This document shows, piece after piece, positions 11,444 to 23,198 of a stretch of DNA of 64,000 nucleotides. Where the stretch lies: positions 992,001-1,056,000 of the forward strand of contig JASVEC010000004.1 of NCBI GenBank assembly GCA_030770535.1. Reading direction: 5' to 3'. The stretch is from Batkoa obscura. Its lineage: Eukaryota; Entomophthoromycota; Entomophthoromycetes; Entomophthorales; Batkoaceae. A program made the position numbers and the translations under genes. The notes below the pieces were generated by a model. That model saw only the letters and a list, made by a program, of their open reading frames with translations, did not search any database and was not told the DNA's origin. Position 1 is the first letter of the stretch, and every line of letters begins with the position of its first letter.

Positions 11444-13955
11444 ATGATCCATTTACCGTATATAACAAATAAACAAATGCAACAAAAAAAAGAAGAAAAA
11501 GAGATTAAGAAATTGAGGCCAATAGCAGCTACTAACAGTTCATTAAAAATGAAAACTAAAGTGATACAAAATTATTCCAAAGTTTATAATAATTTGGGTC
11601 TGTTTTTAGCATGTAGTTTTCGTACTTCTTGGTCCCAAACTGGTCAGTTAATTCGTATTAAAGATAATAAAATTATAATTGAAAATATAAAACCAGTTTA
11701 TGTTAATGAAACCATTAACCAAAATGAGAATGAAATCTACCAATTAAATAGGAAAGCTCATCTGAATAACTTAATCATTGAAGTTAACGATGAGGATAAT
11801 GGCAGTATCAATAGTAATAATTCTGGTAATAGGTTACCCAAATCAAAGTTTGAGCATGCAACGTTTATTAAAGAAATGGAGCCATTGGTTTTAAACAACC
11901 CAACTGTATTTTCAAAACACGAAGCTGCTTTATGGACTTTAATCCCTATTTTATTCAATAACAACGATGGTAGCATAGCAAACAATAAGAGTAGTACTGT
12001 AACTAATGTAAATAATAATGGTTATGAAGCAATTAAAGAACATCAATATCAACTCAAAAAAAGTCATCAGTTAAAATCATGGTTTCAAAAAGTAATAAAA
12101 AATAATCCATTTTTTAATGATATAAACAATCAAACTCAAAATAATAATAATCCTAGTACGGTGTTGAATAAGATCCTATATTACTTAAAACAAAAAGACA
12201 TTATTGAAGCAACGGAATTGGCTTATAAAAATGGTTATCCTAGGTTAGCTACACTTTTGGTTCAAGCGGGTGGTGACTTTAAGTTTAAAAATTATTTGAT
12301 TATGCAACTTAAAATTTGGATGGAAAATAAAAGTAACAAGTTTATCGAAAAGGAGATGATTAGTATATATTTATTGTTGTCAGGTAATTTTATTTTGTTA
12401 TTTATTGTAACATGCTGTGTCTTTTATTAGTTAAATTACATTATGTATTTTATTTTATTCTATTATTATATATTAATTAAACAATATAGGGAATATCTAT
12501 GTTAACGATTTGCTTAAGAATGAGTTAGTCAATTACAAAAAAGAGTTAATACAAGTCCATTGGTTTCATAGTTTAAGTTTACATTTCTGGTATAGTTCTT
12601 TTTATGATCAACATTTTAAATTAAGTTTAACTCAATTTACAAATCAAATTCAATTATATCCCAATTTATACCCTTCACCTTACTATGAAATGAATAATAG
12701 TATTAGTAATGACAACAGTAGCAATCATAACTTAAACGGCACTAACAATACATTGAATAGTAATGTCGATATCAATAATACATTAAATAATAATAATAAC
12801 GCTAATAATAATTCAAAACATCAAGACATTTTATTCCAATTATTGAACTATTATTCTTTAAACGAATTAAACTTAAGTGAATTACTAAATCCGTTATGTA
12901 TTACCAAGGATACTTTGGATGTAAGGCGAAGCTACTATTTATCCTTAATTTTATTAAACAACAAGTCATTACATGATGTTATTAACAGAAATCAAGTTCA
13001 GCAATTTAATTTGAAGTTAAAGCAGGATTATTGTTATCAATTATTAAGTCATAAAGAATGGGTTTATACAATTTTATTATTATTACATTTAGACAACGAA
13101 CTACTCAAAAAGAATCAAATTAATCAGATTTTATTGCAAAATCTAACTTTACTACAAGAGGAATCAATAACTTATCATTATAATCAATTCCCAAGTCAAG
13201 CTATCTTGGTACAAGATAAAGATTTATTATTAAATGAACAAGATCGATTTTTAATTTATAATTTAGGGTTACCAAAGGAATGGATTCATGAGAATAAAGC
13301 ATACATTGCCATAGATCAAGACAAATATAATGAAGCTATCCAACACTTTTTGTTAGCAAAGATGTACTATGAAGCTCATCAAATAGCATTATATCAGTTG
13401 CTACCAGATTTGGTTATTAATGAACAATATTTATTGGTGAAAGATTATATTTATCAATTAGAACAATATCCTATACCAACTATTGAGAATTATAACTTAA
13501 CAATTTATAAAGAATATTTAAGTATATTATTCTTAATCAATAATATTGAAAGTGAGAATAAAAAAATAATAAATAATAACAATAACAGTTTTATTGATGA
13601 TAGTAATTATAATAATATTAAAATAAATGAAAAGGAAATAGAAGAGAAGCTACAAGAACAGATGGATCAGATTAATCGAAAGAGTAATTATTTGATAGAA
13701 AAAATGCAACGCTATCCTCCTTTGGGTTATACTTTGTCCCCTGGCTTACTGAATTACCCCCTTTCTTTCGAAAAATTAAATTTAACAGCAAATTTAATTC
13801 AATCTACTATCTTAAAGTTTAATTGCTCACTAAACGATGGCAATTATACTATGAATAGTAATAATGCTTATAATAATAACAATATTAGTAACATGAACAA
13901 TAACAACAATAATTTAAAACTAATTCATCAGATGCTTCATTTTGATGAGGAATAA
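11444..13955 (+). CDS. Nup96/Nup145C-type nucleoporin (Y-complex)
   Basis: Two exons, 11444-12383 and 12490-13955, joined by a 106-base GT-AG intron (phase 1) give 801 residues. Residues 57-70 contain CSFRTSWSQTGQLI, matching the start of the Nup96 fold (SFRxxWGPxG in relatives). Residues about 250-320 hold the family's best block: AYKNGYPRLATLLVQAGGD, then QLKIWMENK and IYLLLSG, which runs across the splice into GNIYVNDLL. The remainder is helical with asparagine runs typical of this genome. Nup96 is a scaffold of the nuclear-pore Y (Nup84/Nup107) complex. No Nup98 part is encoded upstream, so it appears to be a separate gene as in a split arrangement. Start is the first ATG of the open frame; a start upstream cannot be excluded. 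Confidence 0.85.
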
Positions 13956-14088
13956 ATTTCATCTCCTTAGTGCTTTATACAAAAAGCCAAAATGAATTTC
14001 ATTGGCTACTCTTTCTTTGAATAAAAATATAAATTTATATAGCTTATTATTATTTTGTCATTACTATTATTATTATATATTTTCATAA

Positions 14089-14903
14089 ATGAAGTTCAAC
14101 CGAATTCATTTTAATATTCAACCTTGTTTACAGACGATTAATCAAAAGTCAGCATTATACAACAATTATCTTAAAGACATTGAAATAATACCCAATTTTA
14201 TCAATGAAAAAGAAGAGGAAAAGTTAATCTCATTTAGTAATAAAAAAATGAAAAGGAAACAATATGAGTTAAACCATATCGATAATAAAATATTAAATTA
14301 TAGAGAAGTCCAAGTTTCTAGCATTGAGGATGAAGAGATTTTAAACATTATCAATAAAGTCCATGGAATGTTTAAAGATAAGATTTGGCTACCTTTACAT
14401 ATTTTAGGTAATATTTTATCAATTGTTCTTTATTTATTGTTTATTTAAATGTACTTAGATTTAAACAATAATGGTAAAATTTTACCTCATATTGATAATC
14501 ATGAGGTAATTTAATAGATTATATATGTTCTATAGCAATAATAGCAACAAATATAGTTATCAGGTTCCGTTATTATTGGACTATCCTTATTAAGCGATAC
14601 TAAGATCAAGTTTCAACATCAAGATGGCGATCATGAGTTTGAGTTATTAGCTAATCGTCGTTCACTTTATATTCAAAAGTAATACTTTGTTTTTCTGTTC
14701 AAGTTTAAGATTATTTATTTATAATTAGAGATTCAATAAGATATAATTACTTACATAGTATAATGAATGATAACAATGAATTTTTATTTAATAATCAAGC
14801 TTATTCAAGTGGTAGAAGAATTTCTTGGCTCTTTAGGGTAATTTTATTTATTTATTTATCATTATTACAATTATTAATTTAACCTAAGGATGCTAAACTA
14901 TAA
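14089..14903 (+). CDS. ALKBH7-like Fe(II)/2-oxoglutarate dioxygenase
   Basis: Five exons (14089-14407, 14459-14505, 14557-14678, 14729-14837, 14889-14903) with four introns of 50 or 51 bases give 203 residues, close to the roughly 220 of animal ALKBH7. Landmarks fall in place after splicing: iron ligands H117 and D119 in LPHIDNH, the strand GSVIIGLSLLS, SLYIQKDSIRYNYLHSI with the third ligand H172, and GRRISWLFR with the 2-oxoglutarate arginines near R193/R199. ALKBH7 proteins are mitochondrial; the first residues are basic and could be a targeting segment, which is inference. The start lies 133 bases after the nucleoporin stop on the same strand. The last exon codes only for DAKL. Confidence 0.88.
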
Positions 14904-15021
14904 GAAATATAAAAACAAACAAAATATGTTTTATGTTTATTGCTATGAAAAAAGCAAAGGATGCAAAAATAAAGTTAGAAAGAGAAATACACTGTTTTTT
15001 TTAAATATAATAAATAATTAG

Positions 15022-15693
15022 TTATGATTTAAAATTAATAGGTTTCAATTCCAAAACTCCTAATTTCTCTCTTTTTTCTTTTTCCAATATATCAAAATCA
15101 TCATTTATAAATAAGCTATTATTATTACTCGAATTACCATTATTTGTCTGATACGTTATAAGCTTCGAGTTATTTTTCATTATTGACCACCAATAATTTC
15201 CTAACGGTTGTTTACTATTATTTCTTGTCATTACCAGAGTGTTTAGAATAATTTGATGTATAAATAAAGAATTATTAAAATAATTAGCATTATTGCTATT
15301 GGTTTTGCTGTTACTGCTATTGCTACTATTAAAAAAAGATCCAAGGTCAATTTGATAAACCAAATTATTTAGCTCTTCTTTTTTCTTATATTTTAATCGC
15401 CTTAAACTTCCAGTTTCTGACTCAAAGTCGACATCTATCACTTCTTCTTCTTTGAGTTTAATGATGTCTTTTTGTTTAGTTATTATTTGTTGACTTTCGA
15501 TTTGTCCTTGGGTACTTTTGCTTTTGGTTATTAATTTCAACGCTACTGAAGTTGGCTTAATCTCCTGTTGTGGCTGTGTGGGTTGACTGGTATTTTGTTT
15601 ATTATTATTGTATTTTAGTTTAAGCATAAATTTTAATTACCTTAATGGCCACCAACTCGATACTTTTTCTGGTATTAAAGACCATAAACTCAT
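15022..15693 (-). CDS. unrecognised 205-residue protein
   Basis: I join exon 1 (15693-15641) to exon 2 (15586-15022) over a 54-base GT-AG intron (15587-15640), giving MSLWSLIPEKVSSWWPLSQP at the start. The alternative unspliced start at 15627 begins inside that intron and gives a low-complexity MLKLKYNNNK leader, so I prefer the spliced model. Visible features: SSWWP near residue 14, a glutamine/threonine-rich stretch, an acidic patch EEEVIDVDFES, a serine/asparagine run, then LGNYWWSIMKN and a charged end (LEKEKREKLGVLELKP). No membrane helix or known domain. Its end is 118 bases from the convergent ALKBH7-like gene. Confidence 0.6.
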
Positions 15694-16261
15694 ATTTACT
15701 TTTGTCTTAGTGAGTTAAATTGATAAAATATTAAATTTATGATCTGAACTAAATTTTTAAAGAGGCATAAGTTACTTAGTTAAATGGAGTTGCTCTTAAT
15801 TCCTATTGGTCGATTTAGATACAAAAATACAATCATTTTTACATTTCTATTAGCATTAAAACTTAAATTAGTGTTTAATAATCAAATTCAAACTTTTAAC
15901 TGCTGTCTTTTAAAGTAGTAAACTGTAAATAATAACTTTAATTGATAAAGCAACGTAAATGGTATAGATGATTTGGAGCTGACTATTGAATTTAAAATTT
16001 AAAAATAAAAAAATTAACTTTGTAATTATTTTAAATTAGCTTTAAGCTAATAATCATAAAAATTAGTCATATTTCTAAGCTAAAAGTTTGGGCTAAATCT
16101 TATCCAAAACCTTACAAATTAAAAAGTAAAAAAACTTGTTTTTATTAAAATTGCCCAATAATAATGATTTGCCAAAGAAAAAGTTCCAAAAATAACAGCT
16201 AAAAGAAAAAGGAGGCTAAAAACCAACAACAGTTTTTTTGTATTGGTATTTATTTTAAAGA
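15694..16261. promoter_or_regulatory. shared divergent promoter region
   Basis: 568 bases separate the starts of the divergent 205-residue gene and HMG-box gene, so both promoters must lie here. It is AT-rich; I cannot point to a specific motif. Confidence 0.4.
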
Positions 16262-17293
16262 ATGCAGGATAAAAATAAAGGGATGGAAGATAACGAAGAA
16301 ATTAAATTAAGTAAAAAGGATGTTAAGCAGGTAATCTAGTTTGTATTACATAAAAATTATTATCTTATTTGTGACAATTAGTTAGCAGAATGTTTTAGTA
16401 TCATATCAGAAAAAAGTAACCTTATAGCACAGATGTTGGGTAATCTTTGTTTATCAAATAATAACAATGTTAAACATGAGCTTATCATTAATGGGAATCA
16501 TAATGCTAAAGTCAATAGTAAACAAAATCAAGAAAAAGGGGCTGGAATTAAAAAAAGAGGGAGAAAAAATAAAGCTTCAAATGACGAAGATCCAATGCCA
16601 AATCCTAACTTAAACGACAATGATGATGATAATGAAAACGACACCAATGAAAACAGTACCAATGAAAACGAATCTAACGATAATAATAATTCTACTGAGG
16701 AAAAAACAAAGAGAAAATATAATAAAAGGACTAAACAAAAGCCAGATCCGAACGCACCAAAAAAGCCAAATACAGCATATATGTTATATTGTTTAGATAA
16801 ACGAAGTCAAGTAGTGGAAGCCAATCCTCATTTAGGGGCTAATGATATCTTTCGATTTTTAGGAGAGTCTTGGCGTACGTTGAACCCGGATGAAAAAAAA
16901 GAGTACTTGAGTCGATATCAGCGGGAGAAAGTGATTTATGATCAAAAAATGGATGAGTACAAAAAGAGTGATAGTTATCTACTTAGAATGTTAAATAAAA
17001 AGAACTCAGTGAGTAATGGCATTGGAGCAGAAACTAGTGTTAAAAAGAAGAAAAAATATAACAAAAAGAAGGATATGGGTAATGGGAATACTGGTACTGA
17101 TACCGCAAAATTAGAGTTGAATGGTGGTTTGAACAAAAAGGATGCTACAATAAACTATGATATTACAAACAATAACAATGGTTCTGTTCAACCTTCTTTG
17201 GAAAATCAAGTAGAAATAGCACAAACTCCACAAGAAAATAAACAAGGAAGTAATAATATAATAAATCAAACTAATTCGGTTTTGTCTAATTAA
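16262..17293 (+). CDS. HMG-box DNA-binding protein
   Basis: Exon 1 (16262-16330, 23 codons, MQDKNKGMEDNEE) and exon 2 (16382-17293) flank a 51-base phase-0 intron and give 326 residues. A single HMG box spans about residues 144-216: DPNAPKKPNTAYMLYCLDKR, then the LGANDIFRFLGESWRTL and PDEKKEYLSRYQREK regions, with the expected tryptophan and basic/aromatic residues. Before the box are an AT-hook-like KKRGRK and an acidic Asp/Asn/Glu tract; after it come lysine runs and an Asn/Gln-rich tail. Such proteins bend DNA in chromatin or act as transcription factors of the Nhp6/HMGB type. Without exon 1 the protein would begin at 16433 and lose a sensible leader. Confidence 0.85.
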
Positions 17294-17569
17294 AAAGGAG
17301 CTTTATTTTATGTTTGAAAATTAAGAAATAAATGAAAATAGTTTTTTTTATCTTTTTTCTTTTTATCTGTTTCATACTTTATACACTTTTTATCAGTTTT
17401 ACTCAAAGGCAAAAAACGAACACTTACTAAATTATATAATTATCCAATCATTACTGATAACGGTCTATTCATTATTAAAGATTGGTTTTGTATTATTTTT
17501 AAAATCAGATAAAATAGACAAGTTTGAGTTCATAAACTTATTTCTTTAACTATTATTTAAACAATAAAA

Positions 17570-18211
17570 ATGAGTTTATATGGCGATTTACCAGCCCCAC
17601 AAAAAGCATTAGATAGTATTCAAATTGAGGATAAAGCGTTGAAAGTGGTCAGTAAAGCGGATGATAAAAATGAAACTTTAACGATTAAAGGTAGGTAATT
17701 AATTAAAGTAAATTTATTATAATTTAAAAAATATAATAAAACTCTTAAAATATTCATTATTATCTTAGCTATACCACTTGATTTTTTACCTGCTAGTTTG
17801 AAGAGGAAAGCGGTCAATAATGATAAAAAAATTTTAAAAAAAAGCTTTAATTATAAGGTCGTTGAGGCTGACGTTGTTGAACAAAAAATAGAAGAAGAGA
17901 ATGAAGAAGTAGAAGTAAAGCAATTTGAAAAGGAAGAGGAAGTTATAGATTATGAAGTTTATGACCCTAAAGTACCAAATGAATATGAAAAGATGTGTGA
18001 GCTAAGGGAAATGATTGCGGCCAAAGCCAATAACATCAATAATGAAATGGAGTATGATAATTATACTATGGACTATAATGGCAATTTTGAAGAAGAAGAA
18101 GAAGAAGAAGAAAAAGAGACCTTTAATAAAGTCAGTATCAATAAAGCCGATTTGGCCATTTCTGGAGAAGAAGCTTACCTTAAAAGACTTCAGTTGAGTA
18201 AAGGGAAATGA
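17570..18211 (+). CDS. Spf45/RBM17-like splicing factor, amino-terminal part only
   Basis: Exon 1 (17570-17690) and exon 2 (17769-18211) with a 78-base phase-1 intron encode 187 residues. Family landmarks: start MSLYGDLPAP (MSLYDDL in RBM17), IPLDFLPASLKRKA, YDPKVPNEYEKM (YDPMFPNDYEKV in RBM17), a glutamate run, and ISGEEAYLKRLQLSKG, the element just before the G-patch in relatives. The G-patch and carboxy-terminal UHM/RRM are absent; the frame stops 14 bases before the span leading to the first array 7TM gene. Full Spf45 proteins run 350 to 400 residues and bind SF1, U2AF65 and SF3b through the missing domain, so this product could not do that job. The same fragment recurs, decayed, beside every array receptor. 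It is either the founder or the youngest copy; whether it is expressed is unknown. Confidence 0.7.
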
Positions 18212-18269
18212 AGATTAAGGGCTTTTAAAATAGGGATAGCTGTTCATTTAAATAAAGAAGTTTTTTAAG

Positions 18270-19216
18270 AGAATAGCAATTTATTTTAATTTTAAACATT
18301 TTAAAAAAGAGTGTTGGATAGGCTGATGAATCAACAGTACAAAACATAAATGGGTAAGTCCTAAATAATACCAAACAATTGGAATAAAATGTAGTATGTA
18401 TGTCAAAGTTAGTTTCTTTTAAACTTAACAATGTTGTTATCACGTCTGGTAATAAACATGATATACAACTTATCGTTATCAAGCTTATTTTCAATATCAG
18501 CATAGCTTTTTTTAGCCTTGATTGATTGACTGTCGGTGGCTAAGATTCACTCGGGTTTATTCGAAAAACAGTTTCTTGCTTTTTTTGTGAAGCTATTGGC
18601 TAGTTAGTTCCACTACCCGGTTCAAAATTATATTGTAGATTAGTGCCACCACTGTTATTAAGCCGGATGTTTAAGGCGCGAGCTTGAGCTTGTAGCAGTA
18701 GTCCAAATGCAAAGTAGGGTTCATTATTATAAAATAAGCAACCGTGACATTGGGATAGTAAAAAAATATGAGAAATAAACAGAGCAGGATTCTTAATGGA
18801 TAAGCATGCGAATTTGATAGTATAAACGATAATGAAACATATAATCTAATTGTTTGATAGCAACGTGTAGGTGTTATTTTCTCAAATCAGCAATTTTTAC
18901 TGTACCTCATAACGCTCAGTAAAGCAGCCAGCTCAATAGAAGTAGTGATAGTAGTAACTACCGCACTAAAATTTAAAGCAAAATATCATATTGGGGTAGA
19001 TATCGAAGTCTCTCTACCAAGAACGATAGTGGTATATCCAACTGTTGCTATATGTAAGATGGCCATTAGGTAAAAGATAATATCATTGATAGCGATTATT
19101 GATGTTGTTGTTAGTCCCAAGCTGCCTTTTAAGTCTAATTTAGTACGAGTTATTCCTATTATTAATAAGTTTATTGGTAGAGAAATTGTAGAGATTGCTA
19201 TGTATTCTGTGTTCAT
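18270..19216 (-). pseudogene. 7TM array unit 1, subfamily B, broken
   Basis: The start MNTEYIAISTISLPINLLII and TM2 (NDIIFYLMAILHI) are readable at 18986-19216. TM6 with CLLPD, TM7's FYSNCLVL and a shifted tail are readable at 18225-18503. Between them frame changes and stops interrupt TM3 to TM5, and the usual HQPIQ end of TM7 is out of frame. The decayed stop region sits at about 18287. It lies tail-to-tail with the Spf45-like fragment, about 75 bases apart, as in later units. Confidence 0.75.
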
Positions 19217-20110
19217 TGTAGCTGTAAAACTAAAAACTAAAAAAGATTTCTAGTTTCTGATTTACTGCTCTGTATAAAAGTGTTTTAAATTAATTATACT
19301 ATTGTAATTTCCATGGGAAATTTTATAGTTAATTTGGAAAGTAAAAATTCAAACGTAGAATATAAAACCAAATTAATATATGAATAATCTTTATTTATAA
19401 TAATAAAGCACTGTTCATATATTACTGTTTGAAATAAAAGTTACAATAGGATCATAATTGACTTAGTTATTATTTTTATTATTTTTATCTTTTTGTAATT
19501 TTTAAGTTGAATTTATAAATTTGGAAATTTATAAATTCACATGGAATCGTTAATTAAAAATAATTGTGAAAGTTTCACTATTTAGAATTTTCGTAATTTA
19601 AGTTTTACTTTCAAATTAACGTTAAATTAAAAACATTATTTTTGAACTCAAAAAAATAATTCAATTTAGTTACTTTTTTATATCATAACTTATCAATAAA
19701 GTTACTGTTGATATATAGTAGTTGGAGGAGATAAAAGGCTTTTAAATAAACATATTAAGGACTAAAAGTAAGATAATAGATATCAGTGTAAGGATAAATA
19801 TTAAAAAAGTAGTATATGGGAGTGTTTTTTTTGGCTTCATTATTTTTTCCATTTTTTAAGCGCTATTTGAGTAGAAAGGCTATCAGTAAAACTCTTAAAC
19901 AAAAAAATACATCCCCATATTGTTTTATCACTTGTTATTAATCTGGCTATAGTACAAGTAATCCTATTATATTCACTAAGCTTCCATTTTCAATAAGGAG
20001 AGAGTATGGATGAACCAACTTTTTAGTTAGCACCAAAAAGCAAGATGTCTGTTTACTTAACAACCAAATGAGATAAAGGAATTTATTAAAGGTAAAAGGA
20101 GTTTCAATAT
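19217..20110. other. array spacer, unit 1 to unit 2
   Basis: About 0.9 kb of AT-rich sequence upstream of the unit 1 receptor start, holding MITE copy 2. At about 19926-19965 (CACTTGTTATTAATCTGGCT) begins a block that recurs in other spacers (22009, 39020, 47020), so part of the spacer belongs to the duplicated unit. Confidence 0.55.
19815..19917 (+). mobile_element. MITE copy 2
   Basis: A full-length plus-oriented copy; TA flanks TGGGAGTG on the left and ATCCCCA on the right. The core reads AAGCGCTATTTGAGTAGAAA with GGCTATCAGTAAAACTC, a variant shared with copy 3. Confidence 0.85.
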
Positions 20111-20114
20111 GGAC

Positions 20115-20580
20115 TCAGTAGTGCTACAAGGGCATCAGTTAGGGTCTAAATTAAATACATAGTATCGAAAGTAGGTGTTAAAATATAAAATGCATTGAAG
20201 AATAATGTCGATATTGAAATAAAAAATGACCACCGACAACAATATGATTTTTTTACTAATGAATGCTATAAAATTGTTAACAACTTTACTAATTGTTAGT
20301 AGGAAACGGTAACGGATACAGTATTGTGAAATGGCTAGAAGTCAAATTTCATGTTTGTAAAATTTACAGTTTGAGATAAAGGATCAGTAGAAAGGGATAT
20401 GTAACTAAGAGTAATTTAATGCTATATAATACATATTAGTGAAACTATTTATATACAATATTAATGTTAATGGAGCTAAAATGAGAATTACAGAAAGTAA
20501 ACAAAAAGTTAAATTAAAAAATTAATATAGTATGTTTTGCTTTCTCAAGAGAAGAAGACAGATTCTAAGACACTGTAGTT
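20115..20580 (+). pseudogene. Spf45-like relic, unit 2
   Basis: Decayed copy of the 17570-18211 fragment. The exon 1 match is at about 20117-20155 (GCTACAAGGGCATCAGTTAG against the founder's CCCACAAAAAGCATTAGATA). The VYDPKVPNEYEK region survives as KIYSLR-like sequence near 20360. The end near 20545-20578 (AAGAGAAGAAGACAGATTCT) matches the GEEAYLKRLQLSK end. Many stops. Confidence 0.55.
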
Positions 20581-20586
20581 GAATGT

Positions 20587-20687
20587 ATAGAGATGTTTTT
20601 TTTGGTTTCATTATTTTTTCTATTTTTAAGCGCTATTTGAGTAGAAAGGCTATCGGTAAAACTCTTAAACAAAAAAGATATCTCCAT
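20587..20687 (+). mobile_element. MITE copy 3
   Basis: A plus-oriented copy between the relic end and the receptor tail of unit 2. It shares GGCTATCGGTAAAACTC with copy 2, so the two are close relatives. The ends have drifted to AGAGATG and TATCTCCA, then TATG. Confidence 0.8.
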
Positions 20688-20699
20688 ATGAATTTCTAT

Positions 20700-21756
20700 T
20701 GACCTTGATTTCAAATAGTTATAGAATCATCTTTGAATTGGTTGATGGAGTAATAGAATAAAGCATGAAGAAGTGAGCCCCAAGCATAATATTAAACAAT
20801 TAGAATAAACAGAATCAGTCTTATCAAAGTTTGTTTTTGTTGAAATCAATAAGATTATTGTTAGGCCTGATAATAAACATACCATGTAACTTATTATTAT
20901 TCCACTTATTTTTAAGGCCAATTTAATCTTTTTCGATTTTAATTAATTGATTGATTGTAGGCGACTGAGATTCGTTTGAATATACTTGAAGTGTAATTCC
21001 TTGACTTTGTGGAGTTGTCATTAGTCCTCTAATTCCACTACTTGATATAAAATTGTATCTTCTACTATTGCTATTATTGTTGTTAAAACGATATTTATTA
21101 AAGTATAAGTTCGAGTTTATAGCAGTAGCACTAGAGACAATATAAAGATTCATAATTTTGAAATAAGAAAGCATGGTGTTTGAATAGCAAAAACAGATAG
21201 TAAGCAAGTAGAGTAAAATTCTTAATGAATAAGTCGAATAATAAAATATTATATAAGGCACATTATTCTTCTCAACGCTGATGGTTGGTATACAATAAAA
21301 ATTAATTTCATACCATAGATACGAGTTAAAATAACACTGTAAACTCGATAATGTAATTGAAGTTACAAAGGATAATGCTATCAATAAATAAGAACGCATT
21401 GGTGTTATTTCTTTAAATAAACAAATTTTACAGTACCTTATAATGCTCAATAGAGCAACTAACTCAATGGAAGTGGCAATGATACTATTTACTAAACTAA
21501 AAGTTAAGGGACAATACCAAGTTGGGTTGGATAGTAGTAACTTGTTCTCAAATGTAATTGTACCATAATCAACTATAGTTATATGTATAATGATGACCAG
21601 ATAGAAAATAATATCAACAAAAGTAATTGTTAATACTATAAATAATTCTAAATTGTTTTTAAAAATTAATTTGTATAGGATTATACTTATTGTTAATAGG
21701 TTTATTAATAGAAAAATTGCAGATATTATTAAATAGATTATATTTTCCGTGATCAT
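20700..21756 (-). pseudogene. 7TM array unit 2, subfamily B, nearly intact but frameshifted
   Basis: The frame from the start MITENIIYLIIS runs 277 codons through TM1 to TM5, NPTWYC and IRYCKIC, and the third inner loop. It shifts near 20922, just before TM6. TM6 and TM7 (CLLSGL, CFILLLHQPIQR) follow in the next frame, and a second disturbance lies just after HQPIQR, so the usual CFxxxLK tail is out of frame. CLLSGL also lacks the PD of CLLPD. The nearest relatives are units 9 and 12 (same MITEx start). Confidence 0.8.
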
Positions 21757-22224
21757 TGCTATTTTGAACTAAAAAATGAGCTTTATTTTACTTTTTATAT
21801 TATTTATTAATGCTTTAAAGATTATGCTGTTTGAAATTACTATCCAAAAGTATCCTTTCAAATTAAATTAAAATTACAAATTACAAATTATAATGATTTT
21901 ATATTCTTAAACATAAAAGGTTTCTAGTGCTTTGTTAATGCATGGAAGTAAAATAAAATATTAGTATAAGAAAGAATAAATAATAAAATGAATGATTGCT
22001 TTTTATTATTACTTGTCGTTAGTCAGCTATGGTCTAGACAAGCGCGTTTTCCCACGCAATTTTTATTAAAGAAGAACAAGTTTGCATGGGCAACTTATTA
22101 AATATCCTTTAAATGGCAATATAATCTGGATGTTTAAAACTAAATAAAAAATGTTTTTGTAAGGATTAGTTTATCTTGTTATTTCAATTCAAAAAAGCAC
22201 TTGTTTTCTACAGGACGAAAGGTT
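21757..22224. other. array spacer, unit 2 to unit 3
   Basis: AT-rich spacer. Around 22007-22040 it carries the recurring block CTTGTCGTTAGTCAGCTATG and GTCTAGACAAGC, nearly the same as at 39020-39055. I see no coding sense. Confidence 0.5.
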
Positions 22225-22570
22225 TATTTGAAAAGTAATGACCCATTAGCATTATAATATTGTCAATTGAAATTAAAATCCAAGATAGAGTATTAAAGAG
22301 ATTAATAATACGAGTGATAATGATGACGATTAAAAAATAGTTTGAAATAAAAAGTGACTATTAATGATAACACGCTATTTTTTTAAAAACAGTTAAAATT
22401 GTAAGCTTCATGGTAATAAATAAGAGAATAGAAAGAGCAACAAAGAAAGGATCTAATACCTAGAAAATTTAGTGGTAGATTATGAAGCTTCTATCAATGA
22501 GACAGAAAAAAACTTAAAGGGGGATTGATTTAAGGGAAGTGATAGAATATACTGCAGTTAAATGTCTTTC
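22225..22570 (+). pseudogene. Spf45-like relic, unit 3
   Basis: Weakly preserved. CCATTAGCATTATAATATTG followed by CAAGATAGAGTATTAAAG (22243-22300) lines up with founder exon 1 (KALDSIQIEDKALK). The end ACTGCAGTTAAATG near 22552-22566 resembles the LQLSK end. The middle is shortened. Confidence 0.4.
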
Positions 22571-22990
22571 ATTGTTTTTGATTTGTATTTAATTTTTTAA
22601 ATTGAATTTAAGGGTTATAGCTTTTTTATAACCCCTAAATTTATACAAAGAAAGTTAAGTGTAAATCAAAAACAACAAAAGGCATCTAGCTATAGTTTTT
22701 TTACTACTTAATCACAATATTGTCGAAATTACATGTTATATGATATTAGTATTAATGGGTTAATAAATGGAAAGCAAAAAAGAAAAAACTACTTATCAAC
22801 TTTGTCAATTCTATCTTTATTCACCTATCTTCTCTCATCATCTCGTTTGTCCTCTCGTTAATTAAGGACTCCTCTTTTTTCCTCTTCGTACTTCCTTAGA
22901 CTTTACCTTTACCCTTTTCATCTAATAAACATCACAAAGCTTGTCCTTGATTTTTTTTAAAAAGTGAAAAAAATAAACAGTTAAAATAAT
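22571..22990. other. extra spacer in unit 3
   Basis: About 420 bases not matched in neighbouring units, pyrimidine-rich around 22810-22930 (repeated CTCTC and TTCC runs). It may be an insertion. No gene is seen. Confidence 0.4.
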
Positions 22991-23093
22991 ATGACGATGT
23001 TTCTTTTTCTTTAATAAATTTACTAACGTATTTTCCGCTCAATAGTGCTTAAAAAAATGGAAAAAGTGATGGAGCCAAAAAAAACACCCCCAT
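22991..23093 (-). mobile_element. MITE copy 4
   Basis: A minus-oriented copy: diverged left end ATGACGATGT, good right end CACCCCCAT followed by ATA. The core appears as CCGCTCAATAGTGCTTAAAA. Confidence 0.8.
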
Positions 23094-23198
23094 ATACTTA
23101 TTTATAAAGAAGCCACTATTAAATGAAATCAATAAATGAAGAAAAATGAGTTATATGATATTTTGACTTTGGGTAAATGTTTATTTAGATTAAAAAGG

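Noticed and set aside
18015-18197. Lysine-run open frame within the Spf45-like exon
   Set aside because: It is a shifted reading of the glutamate-rich exon.
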